64,000 nt of DNA from Runella limosa DSM 17973 (GCF_000482465.1 NZ_KI519420.1:1045810-1109809), one strand, 5' to 3'; shown: positions 32,248 to 42,470, counted from the stretch's first letter. Made by a program: numbers and translations. Notes: generated by a model from the sequence alone, not told the origin.

Positions 32248-32751
32248 ATGAATCAGTACCCTGTTTTTTTGTTGTTGGGAGCCAACTTGGGCGACCGCGA
32301 AGCAACACTCTCAAAGGCGATTACGCTGATTTCGGAGCGAATCGCTCCTGTCATTTCAGCATCGTCGTTGTACGAAACCGCGCCTTGGGGCGTTGAAGAG
32401 CAACCCGCTTACCTCAATCAGGTCGTTTTGCTGACCACCGAAAAAGAAGCAAAGCGCGTATTGCAAGCAGCCCTTGCGATTGAAAAAGAGCTGGGACGAG
32501 AGCGGCGACTGCGCTGGGGAGCACGGGTTATCGACATTGATGTGTTGTTTTATGGCAATAAAATACTGACATCGGAGGAGTTAGAAGTACCCCATCCACG
32601 GCTGCATCAGCGTAAGTTTACGCTGGTTCCGCTCGCGGAAATTGCCCCCGAGTTTGTTCATCCTTTATTAAAAAAAACAATCCAACAACTGCTCAATGAA
32701 TGCACGGATGAGGGGATTGTGAGCTTGTTTAAACGTTTTAAAACCAATTGA
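32248..32751 (+). CDS. folK: 6-hydroxymethyl-7,8-dihydropterin pyrophosphokinase
   Basis: The 167-aa protein shows the family start LLLGANLGDREATLSKAI and the signature RRLRWGARVIDIDVLFYG followed by VPHPRLHQRKFTLVPLAEIAPE. It transfers pyrophosphate from ATP to 6-hydroxymethyl-dihydropterin in folate synthesis. Length is normal. The next gene starts 8 bp after its stop. Confidence 0.95.
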   Translation: MNQYPVFLLLGANLGDREATLSKAITLISERIAPVISASSLYETAPWGVEEQPAYLNQVVLLTTEKEAKRVLQAALAIEKELGRERRLRWGARVIDIDVLFYGNKILTSEELEVPHPRLHQRKFTLVPLAEIAPEFVHPLLKKTIQQLLNECTDEGIVSLFKRFKTN

Positions 32752-32759
32752 TTGTCACT

Positions 32760-34130
32760 ATGCAACGTCGCGATTTTATCAAACATACTTTGCTCGCCAC
32801 GGGAGCCGTAGCGTTGGAAAATTGCCAACCCAAAGATCCCTATGCTCCCCGCAAATACGAAGGCCAAATCGCCATCATTGGAGCAGGAGCGGCGGGATTG
32901 TACGCGGGCTATTTGCTAGAACAACAGGGCGCGAATTACACCATCTACGAAGCTGCCGAACAAATCGGGGGACGGATTCGTCCGTTGAAAGGTCTGGCTG
33001 ATTTTGACGTGGAGTTGGGGGCTGAAAAAATCCGTGGTAGCAAATCGACCCTGTACGATTGGGCCAAAGAGTCAGGAGCTTCGTTGTTGCCTACTTCTGG
33101 AACCGATTATTATCAAATAGGTACTTTACTTCGTACCGAAGCACAATGGAATACCGACCTCGATTTTCGCTTGGCTATGTTGCTTTCTCAGCAGGCACGG
33201 GCGTATTCGGGCAACGAAACAACCTTGGCGCATCTCATGGAAACCACCAAGCTTGTGGCCAAAGTACGGCACATTCCTGATGCGCTCATTGCCAACAATT
33301 ATGGCACCTCGGCCAGCCGTTTGGGGCTTTTGGGCGTAGCTGAGGCCGAAGTAACTTGGAGTGCGGGAAGGGACAATTATTTGTTGGGCAATCGCTCGTT
33401 GTTGTCGTTGCTGGAAGAAAAATGTAAAAACGTTATTCCTAAAGTGGTGCTCAATAAACAAATCAAACGCATTGATTTTACCAATAGTCCAATCGTCTTG
33501 GAAGATGCACAAGCCCAGCGGCGTTTTGCAGATAAGGTGATTGTGACGGTACCACTGTCGATTTTGCAAGCCAACGACATTCAATTTACTCCCTCACTGC
33601 CCGAAGCCAAGCTCACGGCCATCCGCAACATTGGAATGGGCGCGGGCATCAAAGTGGCTTTGGTCTTTAATCGTCGGTTTTGGGAGGCCAATACGGGTTC
33701 TATTTATACGTCGGGCTCAGTGCCCGAATATTGGGTGAGTTCCGCAGGGCGAAGCACTTCTTCGTTTGTGTTGTCAGGGTTTGTGACGGGAGAACGAGCC
33801 GAAGCACTCAGTGGACAGACCTCTACGGTCATTATTCAGAATTTGCTAAAAGAATTGGACACCATTTACGGAAAAGGGACGGCTACAGCTGCCCTGACCA
33901 ACGCCAAGGTGATGGATTGGGGTAAAGAACCTTTTATCAAAGGCGCTTACTCTTTCCCAATTCCCAACGGCGGTGGCTTACTCACGCGCCAAACGTTGTC
34001 GCAGCCTATTCAGCGTAAAGTCTATTTTGCGGGAGAAGCTACCCACTACGGCGGGCACAGCGGAACAGTACACGGTGCCATGGAATCAGGCCGCCGCGCG
34101 GTGGAGGAGCTGCTGAGGGATGTGGTGTAG
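32760..34130 (+). CDS. Tat-exported FAD-dependent amine oxidase
   Basis: From the ATG at 32760 the protein has 456 aa. It begins with a twin-arginine signal (MQRRDFIKHTLLATGAVALE), then the FAD Rossmann motif AIIGAGAAGLYAGYLLEQQG and the second flavin block IGGRI. The C-terminal FAD contact YFAGEATHYGGHSGTVHGAM is typical of monoamine oxidases. It should oxidise an amine in the periplasm with a folded flavin cofactor. A TTG 12 bp upstream overlapping the folK stop is a possible alternative start but would weaken the Tat signal. Substrate unknown. Confidence 0.88.
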   Translation: MQRRDFIKHTLLATGAVALENCQPKDPYAPRKYEGQIAIIGAGAAGLYAGYLLEQQGANYTIYEAAEQIGGRIRPLKGLADFDVELGAEKIRGSKSTLYDWAKESGASLLPTSGTDYYQIGTLLRTEAQWNTDLDFRLAMLLSQQARAYSGNETTLAHLMETTKLVAKVRHIPDALIANNYGTSASRLGLLGVAEAEVTWSAGRDNYLLGNRSLLSLLEEKCKNVIPKVVLNKQIKRIDFTNSPIVLEDAQAQRRFADKVIVTVPLSILQANDIQFTPSLPEAKLTAIRNIGMGAGIKVALVFNRRFWEANTGSIYTSGSVPEYWVSSAGRSTSSFVLSGFVTGERAEALSGQTSTVIIQNLLKELDTIYGKGTATAALTNAKVMDWGKEPFIKGAYSFPIPNGGGLLTRQTLSQPIQRKVYFAGEATHYGGHSGTVHGAMESGRRAVEELLRDVV

Positions 34131-34140
34131 TTGCAGCGGT

Positions 34141-34188
34141 CGGGTTGTGAGCAACCCTTAACACGAAGAGCGGGTTGTACGCAACCCG
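34141..34188. repeat. two small hairpins after the amine oxidase gene
   Basis: GGGTTG-tgag-CAACCC (34142-34157) and CGGGTTG-tacg-CAACCCG (34171-34188) are near copies of one palindrome in direct order. They lie between convergent genes and could serve as terminators, though no T-run follows. Confidence 0.65.
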
Positions 34189-34233
34189 CCCCACACGCAT
34201 TCGACATTCTCCCCTCTCCCCTCGACACTCCTT

Positions 34234-35775
34234 TTATCCTGCCCAGTTTTCGCGGTCTAGACTTCGGTACTGAATAGCCTCAGCCAAGTGTTCAATCTTA
34301 ATGTCTGGACTGGCGGCGAGGTCGGCGATGGTACGAGCTACTTTCAGAATACGATCATACGCCCGAGCCGACAACCCAAGCCGTTCCATAGCGGCCTTGA
34401 GCAGGGCTTTGCCTGCGGGGTTGATTTCACACACCTCTTTCACCATCGGCGAGGGCATCATGGCATTACAATAAATCCCTTCTTTGTCTTTGAAACGCTC
34501 CGTCTGAATTTCACGGGCGGTAATCACACGCTGGCGAATGTCTTCGCTTTTTTCAGCTTTGCGGTTTGACGAAATTTGGTCGAACGACACGGGCGTGACT
34601 TCTACGTGCAAGTCGATGCGGTCGAGGAGTGGCCCGCTGATTTTATTCAAATAGCGCTGAACTGTTCCAGGTGGACAAACACATTCTTTTTCGGGATGAT
34701 TGTAATAGCCGCACGGGCAGGGGTTCATGCTGGCAATAAGCATGAAGTTGGCAGGAAATTCAATCGCCCATTTGGTGCGAGAAATCGTCACGCGGCGTTC
34801 TTCGAGCGGTTGGCGCATCACTTCGAGTACTGTTCGCTTAAATTCGGGTAATTCGTCCAAAAACAACACGCCGTTGTGCGCCAACGAGATTTCGCCTGGC
34901 TGTGGGAAGGTGCCTCCGCCAACCAGCGCGGCATCGCTGATGGTATGGTGAGGGGCGCGAAAAGGGCGCCGTGCAATGAGCGATGCCTTAGTACCAAGCT
35001 TTCCTGCGACGGAATGGATTTTGGTCGTTTCGAGCGATTCGTGCAGCGTCAACGGGGGTAAAATCGAAGGTAATCGCTTGGCCAACATCGTTTTACCCGC
35101 TCCTGGAGGGCCAATCATAATTACATTGTGCCCGCCCGAAGCGGCGATTTCGAGGGCTCGCTTGATATTTTCTTGGCCTTGAACGTGTTCAAAATCAGCG
35201 TCGTAATCGTTGAGGGTATTGAAAAATAAATCGCGCGTGTCCACCTTCAACGGGGTGATTTCTTTGGTTTCCTCAAAAAAGCCGATGGCATCTTGTAGCG
35301 TTTCTACAGGAATAACGTCGAGGCTATTGACGATGGCGGCTTCGTGGGCATTGGCAGCAGGCAAAATAAATCCTTTGTAGCCAAGCTTCCGAGCTTCCAC
35401 GGCGATGGGAAGGACGCCTTTGATGGGGCGGAGTTTGCCATCCAGCGAGAGTTCGCCCATGATAATGTAGTCTTCGAGGCTTTTCTTCGTTACGATTTGG
35501 TCGGAGGCCTGCAACACACACAGGGCAATGGGCAAATCGTAGGCCGAGCCCTCCTTGCGGATGTCGGCGGGAGCAAGGTTCACCACTACTTTTTGACGAG
35601 GCATTCGGTAGTCAAAAAACTTGAGAGAGGCTTCTACGCGCTGTTCACTTTCTTTGACGGCGCTGTCGGGCAAGCCTACCATAAAAAAACGCATTCCTTG
35701 CCCCACTGTTACTTCAATGGTTATCATTGTGGCATTGACACCATAGACCGCACTACCGAATGTTTTTGAAAGCAT
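34234..35775 (-). CDS. YifB/ComM-family Mg-chelatase-like AAA+ ATPase
   Basis: From the ATG at 35775 (MLSKTFGSAVYGVNA) the protein has 513 aa, the usual family length. It has an N-terminal Lon-protease-like fold, Walker A GPPGAGKTMLAKRLPSILP, Walker B GVLFLDELPEF and a Cys-rich loop (NPCPCGYYNHPEKECVCPP), with a C-terminal Mg-chelatase-like helical domain. Relatives (ComM) act as helicases in recombination of incoming DNA during transformation. A frame extends 19 codons further upstream without family match. Confidence 0.92.
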   Translation of the reverse strand: MLSKTFGSAVYGVNATMITIEVTVGQGMRFFMVGLPDSAVKESEQRVEASLKFFDYRMPRQKVVVNLAPADIRKEGSAYDLPIALCVLQASDQIVTKKSLEDYIIMGELSLDGKLRPIKGVLPIAVEARKLGYKGFILPAANAHEAAIVNSLDVIPVETLQDAIGFFEETKEITPLKVDTRDLFFNTLNDYDADFEHVQGQENIKRALEIAASGGHNVIMIGPPGAGKTMLAKRLPSILPPLTLHESLETTKIHSVAGKLGTKASLIARRPFRAPHHTISDAALVGGGTFPQPGEISLAHNGVLFLDELPEFKRTVLEVMRQPLEERRVTISRTKWAIEFPANFMLIASMNPCPCGYYNHPEKECVCPPGTVQRYLNKISGPLLDRIDLHVEVTPVSFDQISSNRKAEKSEDIRQRVITAREIQTERFKDKEGIYCNAMMPSPMVKEVCEINPAGKALLKAAMERLGLSARAYDRILKVARTIADLAASPDIKIEHLAEAIQYRSLDRENWAG

Positions 35776-35929
35776 ATTATCTTTAGATTTTAAAGCTACA
35801 ATCATTACCAAATGATTACCTTTGCCGTCCATTTTTGGCAGAACTTATTTTTCTATACACCCAAAAGACGAAAAAAATAAGGTTTGGTAACTTATTTAGA
35901 CCCGTCAATTTACAATTTTTCGTACCATT

Positions 35930-36403
35930 ATGTTACAACGTATTCAAACACTCTTTTTAGCCGTAGTGGCCGTTGGTATCGTCGGTTTGTTGGCTTTGCC
36001 CGTATGGGACAAGACCGCCGTTGATGGCACCCAATCGGTGCACCTTACTGCCCTTCGATTGGTTCACGAACAAGGAACAAGTTCGTTTATTACTCCTGTT
36101 TGGTACATCGCGCTTGTCGGCGGGATAGTGGCGGGGGTGGCAATTTTTGCCATTTCTCAGTACAAAAACCGCTTGCTTCAGTCGGGGTTGTGTGCCGCAA
36201 ACTCTATCCTGATGACCATCATTATGGGGTTAATCATGTATTTTATTTTTGGGAAAGCCAAAGATTTGTTCGAGCCCAATGTCACAGGTAGCTTTGGTTT
36301 TGGCTTCTACGCGCTCGTGACGTCAATGCTAGCGAATGTTTTGGCCAACCGTTTTATCCGTCGCGACGAAAAACTGGTTCGTTCGCAAGACCGTATGCGT
36401 TAA
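35930..36403 (+). CDS. DUF4293-family four-helix membrane protein
   Basis: The 157-aa protein starts MLQRIQTLFLAVVAVGI, the hallmark start of the Bacteroidota DUF4293 family, and has four transmembrane segments followed by a basic tail (RRDEKLVRSQDRMR). The function of the family is not known. It is divergent from yifB. Confidence 0.88.
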   Translation: MLQRIQTLFLAVVAVGIVGLLALPVWDKTAVDGTQSVHLTALRLVHEQGTSSFITPVWYIALVGGIVAGVAIFAISQYKNRLLQSGLCAANSILMTIIMGLIMYFIFGKAKDLFEPNVTGSFGFGFYALVTSMLANVLANRFIRRDEKLVRSQDRMR

Positions 36404-36732
36404 AATCAAGCTTGTATTATGCTAATTTTAGGGTAAAAAAGCACCTTTTTTGAAATGCTCTTTATAGGTTAAGTGCTTGATTGTAAGTTGATTTGTGAGA
36501 GCGTGTAAGCCTGTTTTTAAAAAAAGTCAACTTTTTGCTCTCAAAAATTTGTTGCGTCAAATTTGATTATTTTTACTAATTTCAAACGTAGTTAGTGACT
36601 TTGCCCACTTTGCCACTTCTCAGCAGGAGCAATCTTCAGTAACTTCCCATTGATTTCCAATTAACTCACTAAAAAAGCTGTTTAAGTACCTGTTAACCAA
36701 GGGTATAAAGGCAAAAAATACAACGAAAGAGG
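36404..36732. other. 329-bp intergenic region upstream of recQ
   Basis: AT-rich sequence with no open frame of note. TTTG (36548-36551) and TATTTTTA (36568-36575) resemble a Bacteroidota promoter but with a short 16-base spacer. I see no strong hairpin or riboswitch-like fold. Confidence 0.35.
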
Positions 36733-38973
36733 ATGATTCAGGTAGATACGAGCGTACAGCATACGCTAAAGGAGCGACTCAAAGAAATTTTTGGTTACAG
36801 TCAGTTTAGAGGCGAACAAGAGTCGATTATTCATAGCATCATGGGAGGTAATAACACCTTCGTTATTATGCCTACAGGTGCGGGGAAATCGCTTTGCTAT
36901 CAGTTGCCTGCTATTACCAATGAAGGCGTTGCCATCGTTATTTCTCCGTTGATTGCCTTGATGAAAAATCAAGTAGATCAACTGAACGCTTTCGGCATTA
37001 ATGCGCAGTTTTTGAATTCTACTCTCAACAAGGCTGAAATCACAAAAGTTAAAAAAGATGCCCTCGATGGCACCTTGAAACTATTGTACATTGCGCCAGA
37101 ATCGCTAACGAAAGAAGAAAACCTTGACTTTTTACAGCGAGCTAACATTTCTTTTGTGGCAGTTGACGAGGCACACTGTATCTCGGAGTGGGGGCATGAT
37201 TTCCGCCCAGAATACCGCCGTATTCGAGGAATTATTGATAACATCAACCCCAATCTGCCACTGATTGCGCTGACAGCTACAGCCACCCCGAAAGTGCAGC
37301 AAGACATTGCGAAAAACTTGCGGATGGAAGAGGCTGCCTTGTATAAGTCGTCGTTTAACCGCAAAAACTTGTACTACGAAGTGCGCCCGAAATTGGGTGA
37401 CGTCAATAAGCAGCTGATTAAATACATCAAAAACAACAAAGGAAAGTCGGGTATTATCTATTGCTTGAGCCGTAAGACGGTAGAAGAGGTAGCTAATTTG
37501 TTGACAGTGAATGACATTAAGGCGCTTCCTTACCATGCGGGCTTAGACGGACAAACGCGGATGAACAACCAAGATGCGTTTTTGAACGAAGAAGCCGATG
37601 TCATTGTTGCGACCATTGCGTTTGGAATGGGTATCGACAAACCCGATGTTCGTTTTGTCATTCACTACGATGCGCCTAAGTCGTTGGAAGGTTATTACCA
37701 AGAAACAGGTCGTGCAGGGCGCGATGGCTTGGAAGGAAATTGCGTGATGTTTTATAGCCTAGATGACATCCAAAAGTTAGAGAAATTTAACAAGGATAAG
37801 TCGGTAACGGAGCGCGACAACGCCCGCCATTTGTTGAACGAAATGGTGGCGTATGCCAACCTTGGCGCGTGCCGCCGTCGTCAGTTGCTGAGTTATTTTG
37901 GCGAATACATGGAGAAGGACTGCGGTTTCTGCGACAACTGTATCAAGCCAACGCCAAAATTCAAAGTGCAAGAAGAGGCAGTTATCGTTTTGAAAGCGAT
38001 TCAACTGACCGACCAGCGTTTTGATGGCGATCACATCGCAGATTTGATTACCGCCACTGACAACATGTACGTGACGAGCTATGAACATAACAAGCTCGAA
38101 ATGTATGGGGCAGGTAAATTTAAAGATGAAGAAGAAGGTGAAGAATATGGCGTAGAGTATTGGCGCTCAATGATTCGTCAGCTGGTGATTTTGGGGTATT
38201 TGGGGAAAGATGCTGAAAATTTTGGTGTCCTGAAAATCACCGAAAAAGGCATCAACTACATCAATGACCCGTATCCGATTACGATCTCAAAAGACCATAC
38301 TTTCGACGAAAACGACACGCAGAAGTCAAACGACGACGAAGATGTGACGGATTTGGCACCGTCGGGCGGTGGAAATGCCTACGATGAAGCGCTTTTGGGG
38401 CTTTTGAAGGCACTCCGCAAAAAAATAGCGAAAGAGAAAAACCTTCCTCCGTATGTTATTTTCCAAGACCCGTCGTTAGAAGAAATGGCGACGACTTACC
38501 CCACTACTTCCCAAGAAATGGCCCAAATCAACGGGGTTGGAATGGGGAAAGTGCAAAAATTTGGCCGTCCGTTTATCGACCTCATCACGCGTTATGTGGA
38601 GGAAAATGAAATCGAAACGGCCAAAGATGTGGTGGTAAAATCGGCGGCTAATAAGTCGAAAGTAAAGATTTTTATCATCCAACAAATCGACCGCAAGGTG
38701 GACTTGGACGAAATAGCCGAAGCCAAAGGGTTAGCAATGGACGAGCTGATTGAGGAGATTGAACACATTTGCTACTCGGGTACGAAGCTTAACTTGGATT
38801 ATTATATCAACCAGATCATGGACAAAGACCGCCAGTACGATATTTACGATTACTTTATGGCGGCTGAAACCGATAGTATCAAAGTTGCGTTAGATGAATT
38901 GGCCAAGGATGACGTCACCGAAGATGAACTTCGTTTGATGCGTATCAAGTTTATGTCCGAAGTGGCTAACTAA
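36733..38973 (+). CDS. recQ: ATP-dependent DNA helicase RecQ
   Basis: The 746-aa protein has the helicase core with Walker A MPTGAGKS (46-53), the DEAH box (VDEAHCISEWGHDFRP), motif VI QETGRAGRDG, then the zinc-binding region (C...RRQLLSYFGE...CGFCDNC), an RQC winged helix, and an HRDC domain (about 545-630). A further 100-residue C-terminal region, common in Bacteroidota RecQ, follows. It unwinds recombination and replication intermediates 3' to 5'. All catalytic motifs are intact. Confidence 0.96.
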   Translation: MIQVDTSVQHTLKERLKEIFGYSQFRGEQESIIHSIMGGNNTFVIMPTGAGKSLCYQLPAITNEGVAIVISPLIALMKNQVDQLNAFGINAQFLNSTLNKAEITKVKKDALDGTLKLLYIAPESLTKEENLDFLQRANISFVAVDEAHCISEWGHDFRPEYRRIRGIIDNINPNLPLIALTATATPKVQQDIAKNLRMEEAALYKSSFNRKNLYYEVRPKLGDVNKQLIKYIKNNKGKSGIIYCLSRKTVEEVANLLTVNDIKALPYHAGLDGQTRMNNQDAFLNEEADVIVATIAFGMGIDKPDVRFVIHYDAPKSLEGYYQETGRAGRDGLEGNCVMFYSLDDIQKLEKFNKDKSVTERDNARHLLNEMVAYANLGACRRRQLLSYFGEYMEKDCGFCDNCIKPTPKFKVQEEAVIVLKAIQLTDQRFDGDHIADLITATDNMYVTSYEHNKLEMYGAGKFKDEEEGEEYGVEYWRSMIRQLVILGYLGKDAENFGVLKITEKGINYINDPYPITISKDHTFDENDTQKSNDDEDVTDLAPSGGGNAYDEALLGLLKALRKKIAKEKNLPPYVIFQDPSLEEMATTYPTTSQEMAQINGVGMGKVQKFGRPFIDLITRYVEENEIETAKDVVVKSAANKSKVKIFIIQQIDRKVDLDEIAEAKGLAMDELIEEIEHICYSGTKLNLDYYINQIMDKDRQYDIYDYFMAAETDSIKVALDELAKDDVTEDELRLMRIKFMSEVAN

Positions 38974-38991
38974 GATAAGTGAAAAACTCCT

Positions 38992-39032
38992 AGTAAGGCG
39001 CGAAACAAATGAAAGGGATTTCGCGCCCTACT
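38992..39032 (+). terminator. hairpin after recQ
   Basis: AGTAAGGCGCGAAA (38992-39005) pairs with TTTCGCGCCCTACT (39019-39032) with one mismatch. There is no clear T-run, so it may be a terminator or an mRNA-stability element between recQ and purD. Confidence 0.6.
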
Positions 39033-39054
39033 CTATACACTTTAACCTCAAAAA

Positions 39055-40344
39055 ATGAATATTTTAATTCTGGGTTCGGGCGGACGCGAACACGCGTTTG
39101 CTTGGAAAATAGCCCAAAGCCCACATTGTGCTGAGTTGTATGTTGCGCCAGGAAATGCGGGTACCGCACAAGTGGCCACCAACTTGCCCATTGGGTTCAA
39201 TGACTTTGAAGGCATTGCAAAAGCTATTGTTGATTTACAAATTAAATTAGTAATTGTCGGCCCCGAAGAACCACTGGTCAATGGAGTTGTTGATTACTTA
39301 AAAGCTCAACCAGCGTTGGAAAGGGTCAAAATTGTGGGTCCTGATCGCCTGGGAGCGCAGCTGGAAGGAAGCAAAGATTTTTCCAAAAACTTCATGGCTA
39401 AGTACGGAATCCCTACGGCAGCGTCGCAGACATTTACGTCTGAAACACTAGACCAAGGGCTGAACTACTTGAGCACACACGCACTCCCAATCGTGTTGAA
39501 AGCCGACGGATTGGCGGCGGGTAAAGGAGTAATCATTGCCGAAACACTCGATACGGCCAAAGCTGCCATGACAGACATGCTCGTGGGTGCTAAGTTTGGC
39601 GAGGCGGGCAATAAAGTGGTGGTAGAGCAGTTTTTGCGCGGCATCGAGTTGTCGGTATTTGTGCTTTCGGATGGTGTCAATTACAAAATCCTTCCTGAGG
39701 CCAAAGACTACAAACGCATTGGCGAAAAAGATACAGGCCCCAACACGGGAGGAATGGGAGCGGTGTCGCCCGTGATTTTTGCGGACGAAAACTTCCTAAG
39801 AAAAGTAGAACAGAAAATTGTAAAACCGACGCTCGCGGGCTTGCAGGCCGAAGGGATTACGTACGTTGGCTTTATTTTTATTGGATTGATGAACGTGAAA
39901 GGCGAGCCGTACGTGATTGAGTACAACGCACGCATGGGCGACCCCGAAACGGAGGTTGTTTTGCCACGTATTCAGTCGGATTTAGTGACGCTTTTGCTGG
40001 CCGCAGCCGATCAAAAATTGGCCGACAGCGATTTCGTTATTTCGCCCCAAACGGCCGTCACAACGGTGATTGTGTCGGGTGGGTACCCAGATGCCTACGA
40101 AAAAGGCAAGGTAATTGCTGAATTAGAAAAAATGGAAGACATCACGGTGTTTCATGCAGGAACTACCACCAATGACAAAGGAGAAGTCGTAACCAATGGC
40201 GGACGAGTACTGGCACTGACAGCACTCGCAAACTCCCTCGAAGGAGCTGTGAATAAGTCGCAAAAAGCGGCGACCGCAGTGCAGTTTGAAGGAAAATATT
40301 ACCGCAAAGACATTGGTTTAGATTTGATTCGTTATACGGATTAG
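39055..40344 (+). CDS. purD: phosphoribosylamine-glycine ligase
   Basis: The 429-aa protein begins MNILILGSGGREHAFAWKIA, has ATP-grasp blocks (VLKADGLAAGKGVIIAET; GPNTGGMGAVSP; YNARMGDPETEVVLPR) and normal length. It joins phosphoribosylamine and glycine in step 2 of purine synthesis. It follows recQ after a hairpin and is probably transcribed on its own. Confidence 0.96.
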   Translation: MNILILGSGGREHAFAWKIAQSPHCAELYVAPGNAGTAQVATNLPIGFNDFEGIAKAIVDLQIKLVIVGPEEPLVNGVVDYLKAQPALERVKIVGPDRLGAQLEGSKDFSKNFMAKYGIPTAASQTFTSETLDQGLNYLSTHALPIVLKADGLAAGKGVIIAETLDTAKAAMTDMLVGAKFGEAGNKVVVEQFLRGIELSVFVLSDGVNYKILPEAKDYKRIGEKDTGPNTGGMGAVSPVIFADENFLRKVEQKIVKPTLAGLQAEGITYVGFIFIGLMNVKGEPYVIEYNARMGDPETEVVLPRIQSDLVTLLLAAADQKLADSDFVISPQTAVTTVIVSGGYPDAYEKGKVIAELEKMEDITVFHAGTTTNDKGEVVTNGGRVLALTALANSLEGAVNKSQKAATAVQFEGKYYRKDIGLDLIRYTD

Positions 40345-40421
40345 TTTGGCGCAAAGCGGGTCGTAACGTCGTTGAAACCGTAACGACCTCGTATAAACGT
40401 CAGGCTGTAAACTAAACAGAA

Positions 40422-41888
40422 ATGAGTTGTAAATCATGTTCAACGGGCGGATGCGGAACGAAAGGAAGCAACGGAAAAACCGCTGGTTGTCAAAATAATG
40501 GCGCGTGCAACACAGGTGGTTGCAATAAAATGAACGTTTTCGATTGGCTCAGTGATATGGATGTGCCCATCGCAAAGCGTTTTGACGTAGTAGAAGTGAA
40601 GTTTAAAGGAGGGCGGAAAGAATATTTTCGCAATATCAACCAGCTTGAACTCCTCACGGGCGACTACGTTGTGTGCGAGATGGCTTCGGGCTATCATATC
40701 GGATCGGTATCGCTGCAAGGTGACTTGGTGCGTTTGCAAATGACCAAGAAAAAAGTAGCCGACGACGAAAACATCAAGAGCATTTATCGGGTGGGGAATC
40801 CACGCGATATGGAAAAACACGAGCAGAGTGTGGCGCGTGACTTGCCAACGATGTACCGCGCTCGCGAATTGGTCAAAGAGCTAAAACTGAACATGAAATT
40901 GTCGGATGTGGAGTTTCAGTCCGATAATACCAAAGCGACGTTTTACTACTCGGCCGACGAACGGGTTGATTTCCGTGAACTGATCAAGGTATTGGCGGGT
41001 GAGTTTAAGGTACGCATCGAAATGCGCCAAATCAGCCTACGCCAAGAAGCAGGCCGTTTGGGTGGTTTGGGCGCGTGTGGCCGTGAATTGTGTTGTTCAA
41101 CTTGGTTGAGCGACTTTAAAAACATCACGACCTCAGCTGCTCGTTACCAAAACCTATCGCTGAATCCAACGAAGCTTTCGGGCCAATGCGGACGTTTGAA
41201 GTGCTGTCTCAACTACGAGCTAGAAACCTACATCGACGCCCTCAAGGATATTCCGCACGTGGATGCCCCCCTCCAAACCCAAAAAGGGAAGGCGCACTTG
41301 CAGAAAACCGATATTTTCAAGAAAATCATGTGGTTTGGCTACGAAAACGATAGCACGACCTGGCACCCCATCACGATGGAGCAGGTGAGCAAAATCTTGC
41401 AAATGAACGCAAGAGGCGAAAAACCTGTGTCGTTGGATGTGTTAGATATCGAAGAGGCAGTGTTGGCATTACCTGCGGCAGGTATCAACAGCGACTTGGC
41501 CAAAATGGATAAGAAGTTTAGCCACCGCGACCAGCAAAATGGAGGTGCAAACCGCCGTCCTAAGAAGAAAAAAGGAAGTGGTACTAACAATACCAGCGCG
41601 GCCAAAGAAACGGCACAGCCAGCGGCAACCGCTGCGCCTTCAGCTCCTGCGCCGAAGCCACAGGCCTCGGCTCCCAAGGCACCAACTGCCCAGGCTCCTG
41701 CAAAAGTGCCCAGTGCTCCAGCGGGAAATCCTGCACAGAAAGGAAATAATGCCAATAATAGCAACAATGACGCAACAAAGCCTGCCAAACAACACTCCAA
41801 CAGGGGAAATCATCACCGTAGAAATCATAATCAGCCAAAAGGTGGTGGCAATAATGGCAACAGCGGCGGAGGCAACGAGAAGAAGTAA
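40422..41888 (+). CDS. PSP1-domain protein, RicT-like
   Basis: The 488-aa protein has a Cys/Gly-rich N-terminus (MSCKSCSTGGCGTKG...CNTGGCNK), a PSP1 domain with the conserved Cys block GGLGACGRELCCSTWLSDF and LSGQCGRLKCCLNYE, and a long low-complexity Ala/Pro/Lys then Asn/Gly-rich tail from about 375. In Bacillus the homologue RicT (YaaT) belongs to an Fe-S complex that affects RNase Y. Role in Bacteroidota is not settled. The tail looks disordered. Confidence 0.88.
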   Translation: MSCKSCSTGGCGTKGSNGKTAGCQNNGACNTGGCNKMNVFDWLSDMDVPIAKRFDVVEVKFKGGRKEYFRNINQLELLTGDYVVCEMASGYHIGSVSLQGDLVRLQMTKKKVADDENIKSIYRVGNPRDMEKHEQSVARDLPTMYRARELVKELKLNMKLSDVEFQSDNTKATFYYSADERVDFRELIKVLAGEFKVRIEMRQISLRQEAGRLGGLGACGRELCCSTWLSDFKNITTSAARYQNLSLNPTKLSGQCGRLKCCLNYELETYIDALKDIPHVDAPLQTQKGKAHLQKTDIFKKIMWFGYENDSTTWHPITMEQVSKILQMNARGEKPVSLDVLDIEEAVLALPAAGINSDLAKMDKKFSHRDQQNGGANRRPKKKKGSGTNNTSAAKETAQPAATAAPSAPAPKPQASAPKAPTAQAPAKVPSAPAGNPAQKGNNANNSNNDATKPAKQHSNRGNHHRRNHNQPKGGGNNGNSGGGNEKK

Positions 41889-41911
41889 TAGGAAGTACTA
41901 AAGGTGCGTAC

Positions 41912-41944
41912 AAGGGAATCATCGAGAGGTGATTCCCTTTTTTT
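41912..41944. terminator. convergent terminator between ricT-like gene and xre gene
   Basis: AAGGGAATCA (41912-41921) pairs perfectly with TGATTCCCTT (41930-41939), followed by a T-run to 41944. Confidence 0.88.
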
Positions 41945-41959
41945 GTGGCCAGTTGTTAC

Positions 41960-42289
41960 TTAGGGGTGGAGAGCTGAAAGCTTGCGCTGAAGCGCTTGTA
42001 TGGTTACTTGGTATTGCTCCTCTCGCTGACGAAGCAGTGCTATTTCGGCTTTTAGTTGAATAATTTCACCGTCTTGGTGTAACTCTTCTTTGGAAATATA
42101 GTTGGTAAATTCGTTGAAACTTACCCTGAGCTCCCTAGATAATAAGATAAGGTATTTGGTTTTTGGGAGACGAACGTCACTTTCCCACTCAGAGTACGTG
42201 CTTTGTGAAACAGGAATGGCAATAGCTACCTCTTGCTGAGAGAGATTGCGTGCCTGGCGTAATTGGCGTAAAAAAGTCCCTAATGTCAT
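41960..42289 (-). CDS. XRE-family helix-turn-helix regulator with coiled coil
   Basis: From the ATG at 42289 (MTLGTFLRQLRQARNLSQQE) the protein has 109 aa: a helix-turn-helix (LSQQEVAIAIPVSQSTYSEWESDVRLPK) and a C-terminal coiled coil (DGEIIQLKAEIALLRQREEQYQ). An upstream frame start at 42334 adds 15 residues without domain match. The gene is divergent from the peptide cluster, with a large inverted repeat between them, so it is a candidate regulator of that cluster. Confidence 0.8.
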   Translation of the reverse strand: MTLGTFLRQLRQARNLSQQEVAIAIPVSQSTYSEWESDVRLPKTKYLILLSRELRVSFNEFTNYISKEELHQDGEIIQLKAEIALLRQREEQYQVTIQALQRKLSALHP

Positions 42290-42470
42290 AAAAGTAGAGA
42301 TAGGTGTTTTGTAACGAATAGGCTTTGGAGGCATACCCGTGGTGGTTGTTAAATTTCATAAACGTATCAAAGTAGGGACGGTATAATGTGCAAACGCTCA
42401 AACATACAAAACGAATACAAAAAATACAAAAAATCTTATCGAACGGTAAAATTGGGTAGTATGGCCTAAA

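Noticed and set aside
36404-36732. A riboswitch or small RNA upstream of recQ.
   Set aside because: No stable hairpin series or conserved motif could be seen in this AT-rich stretch.
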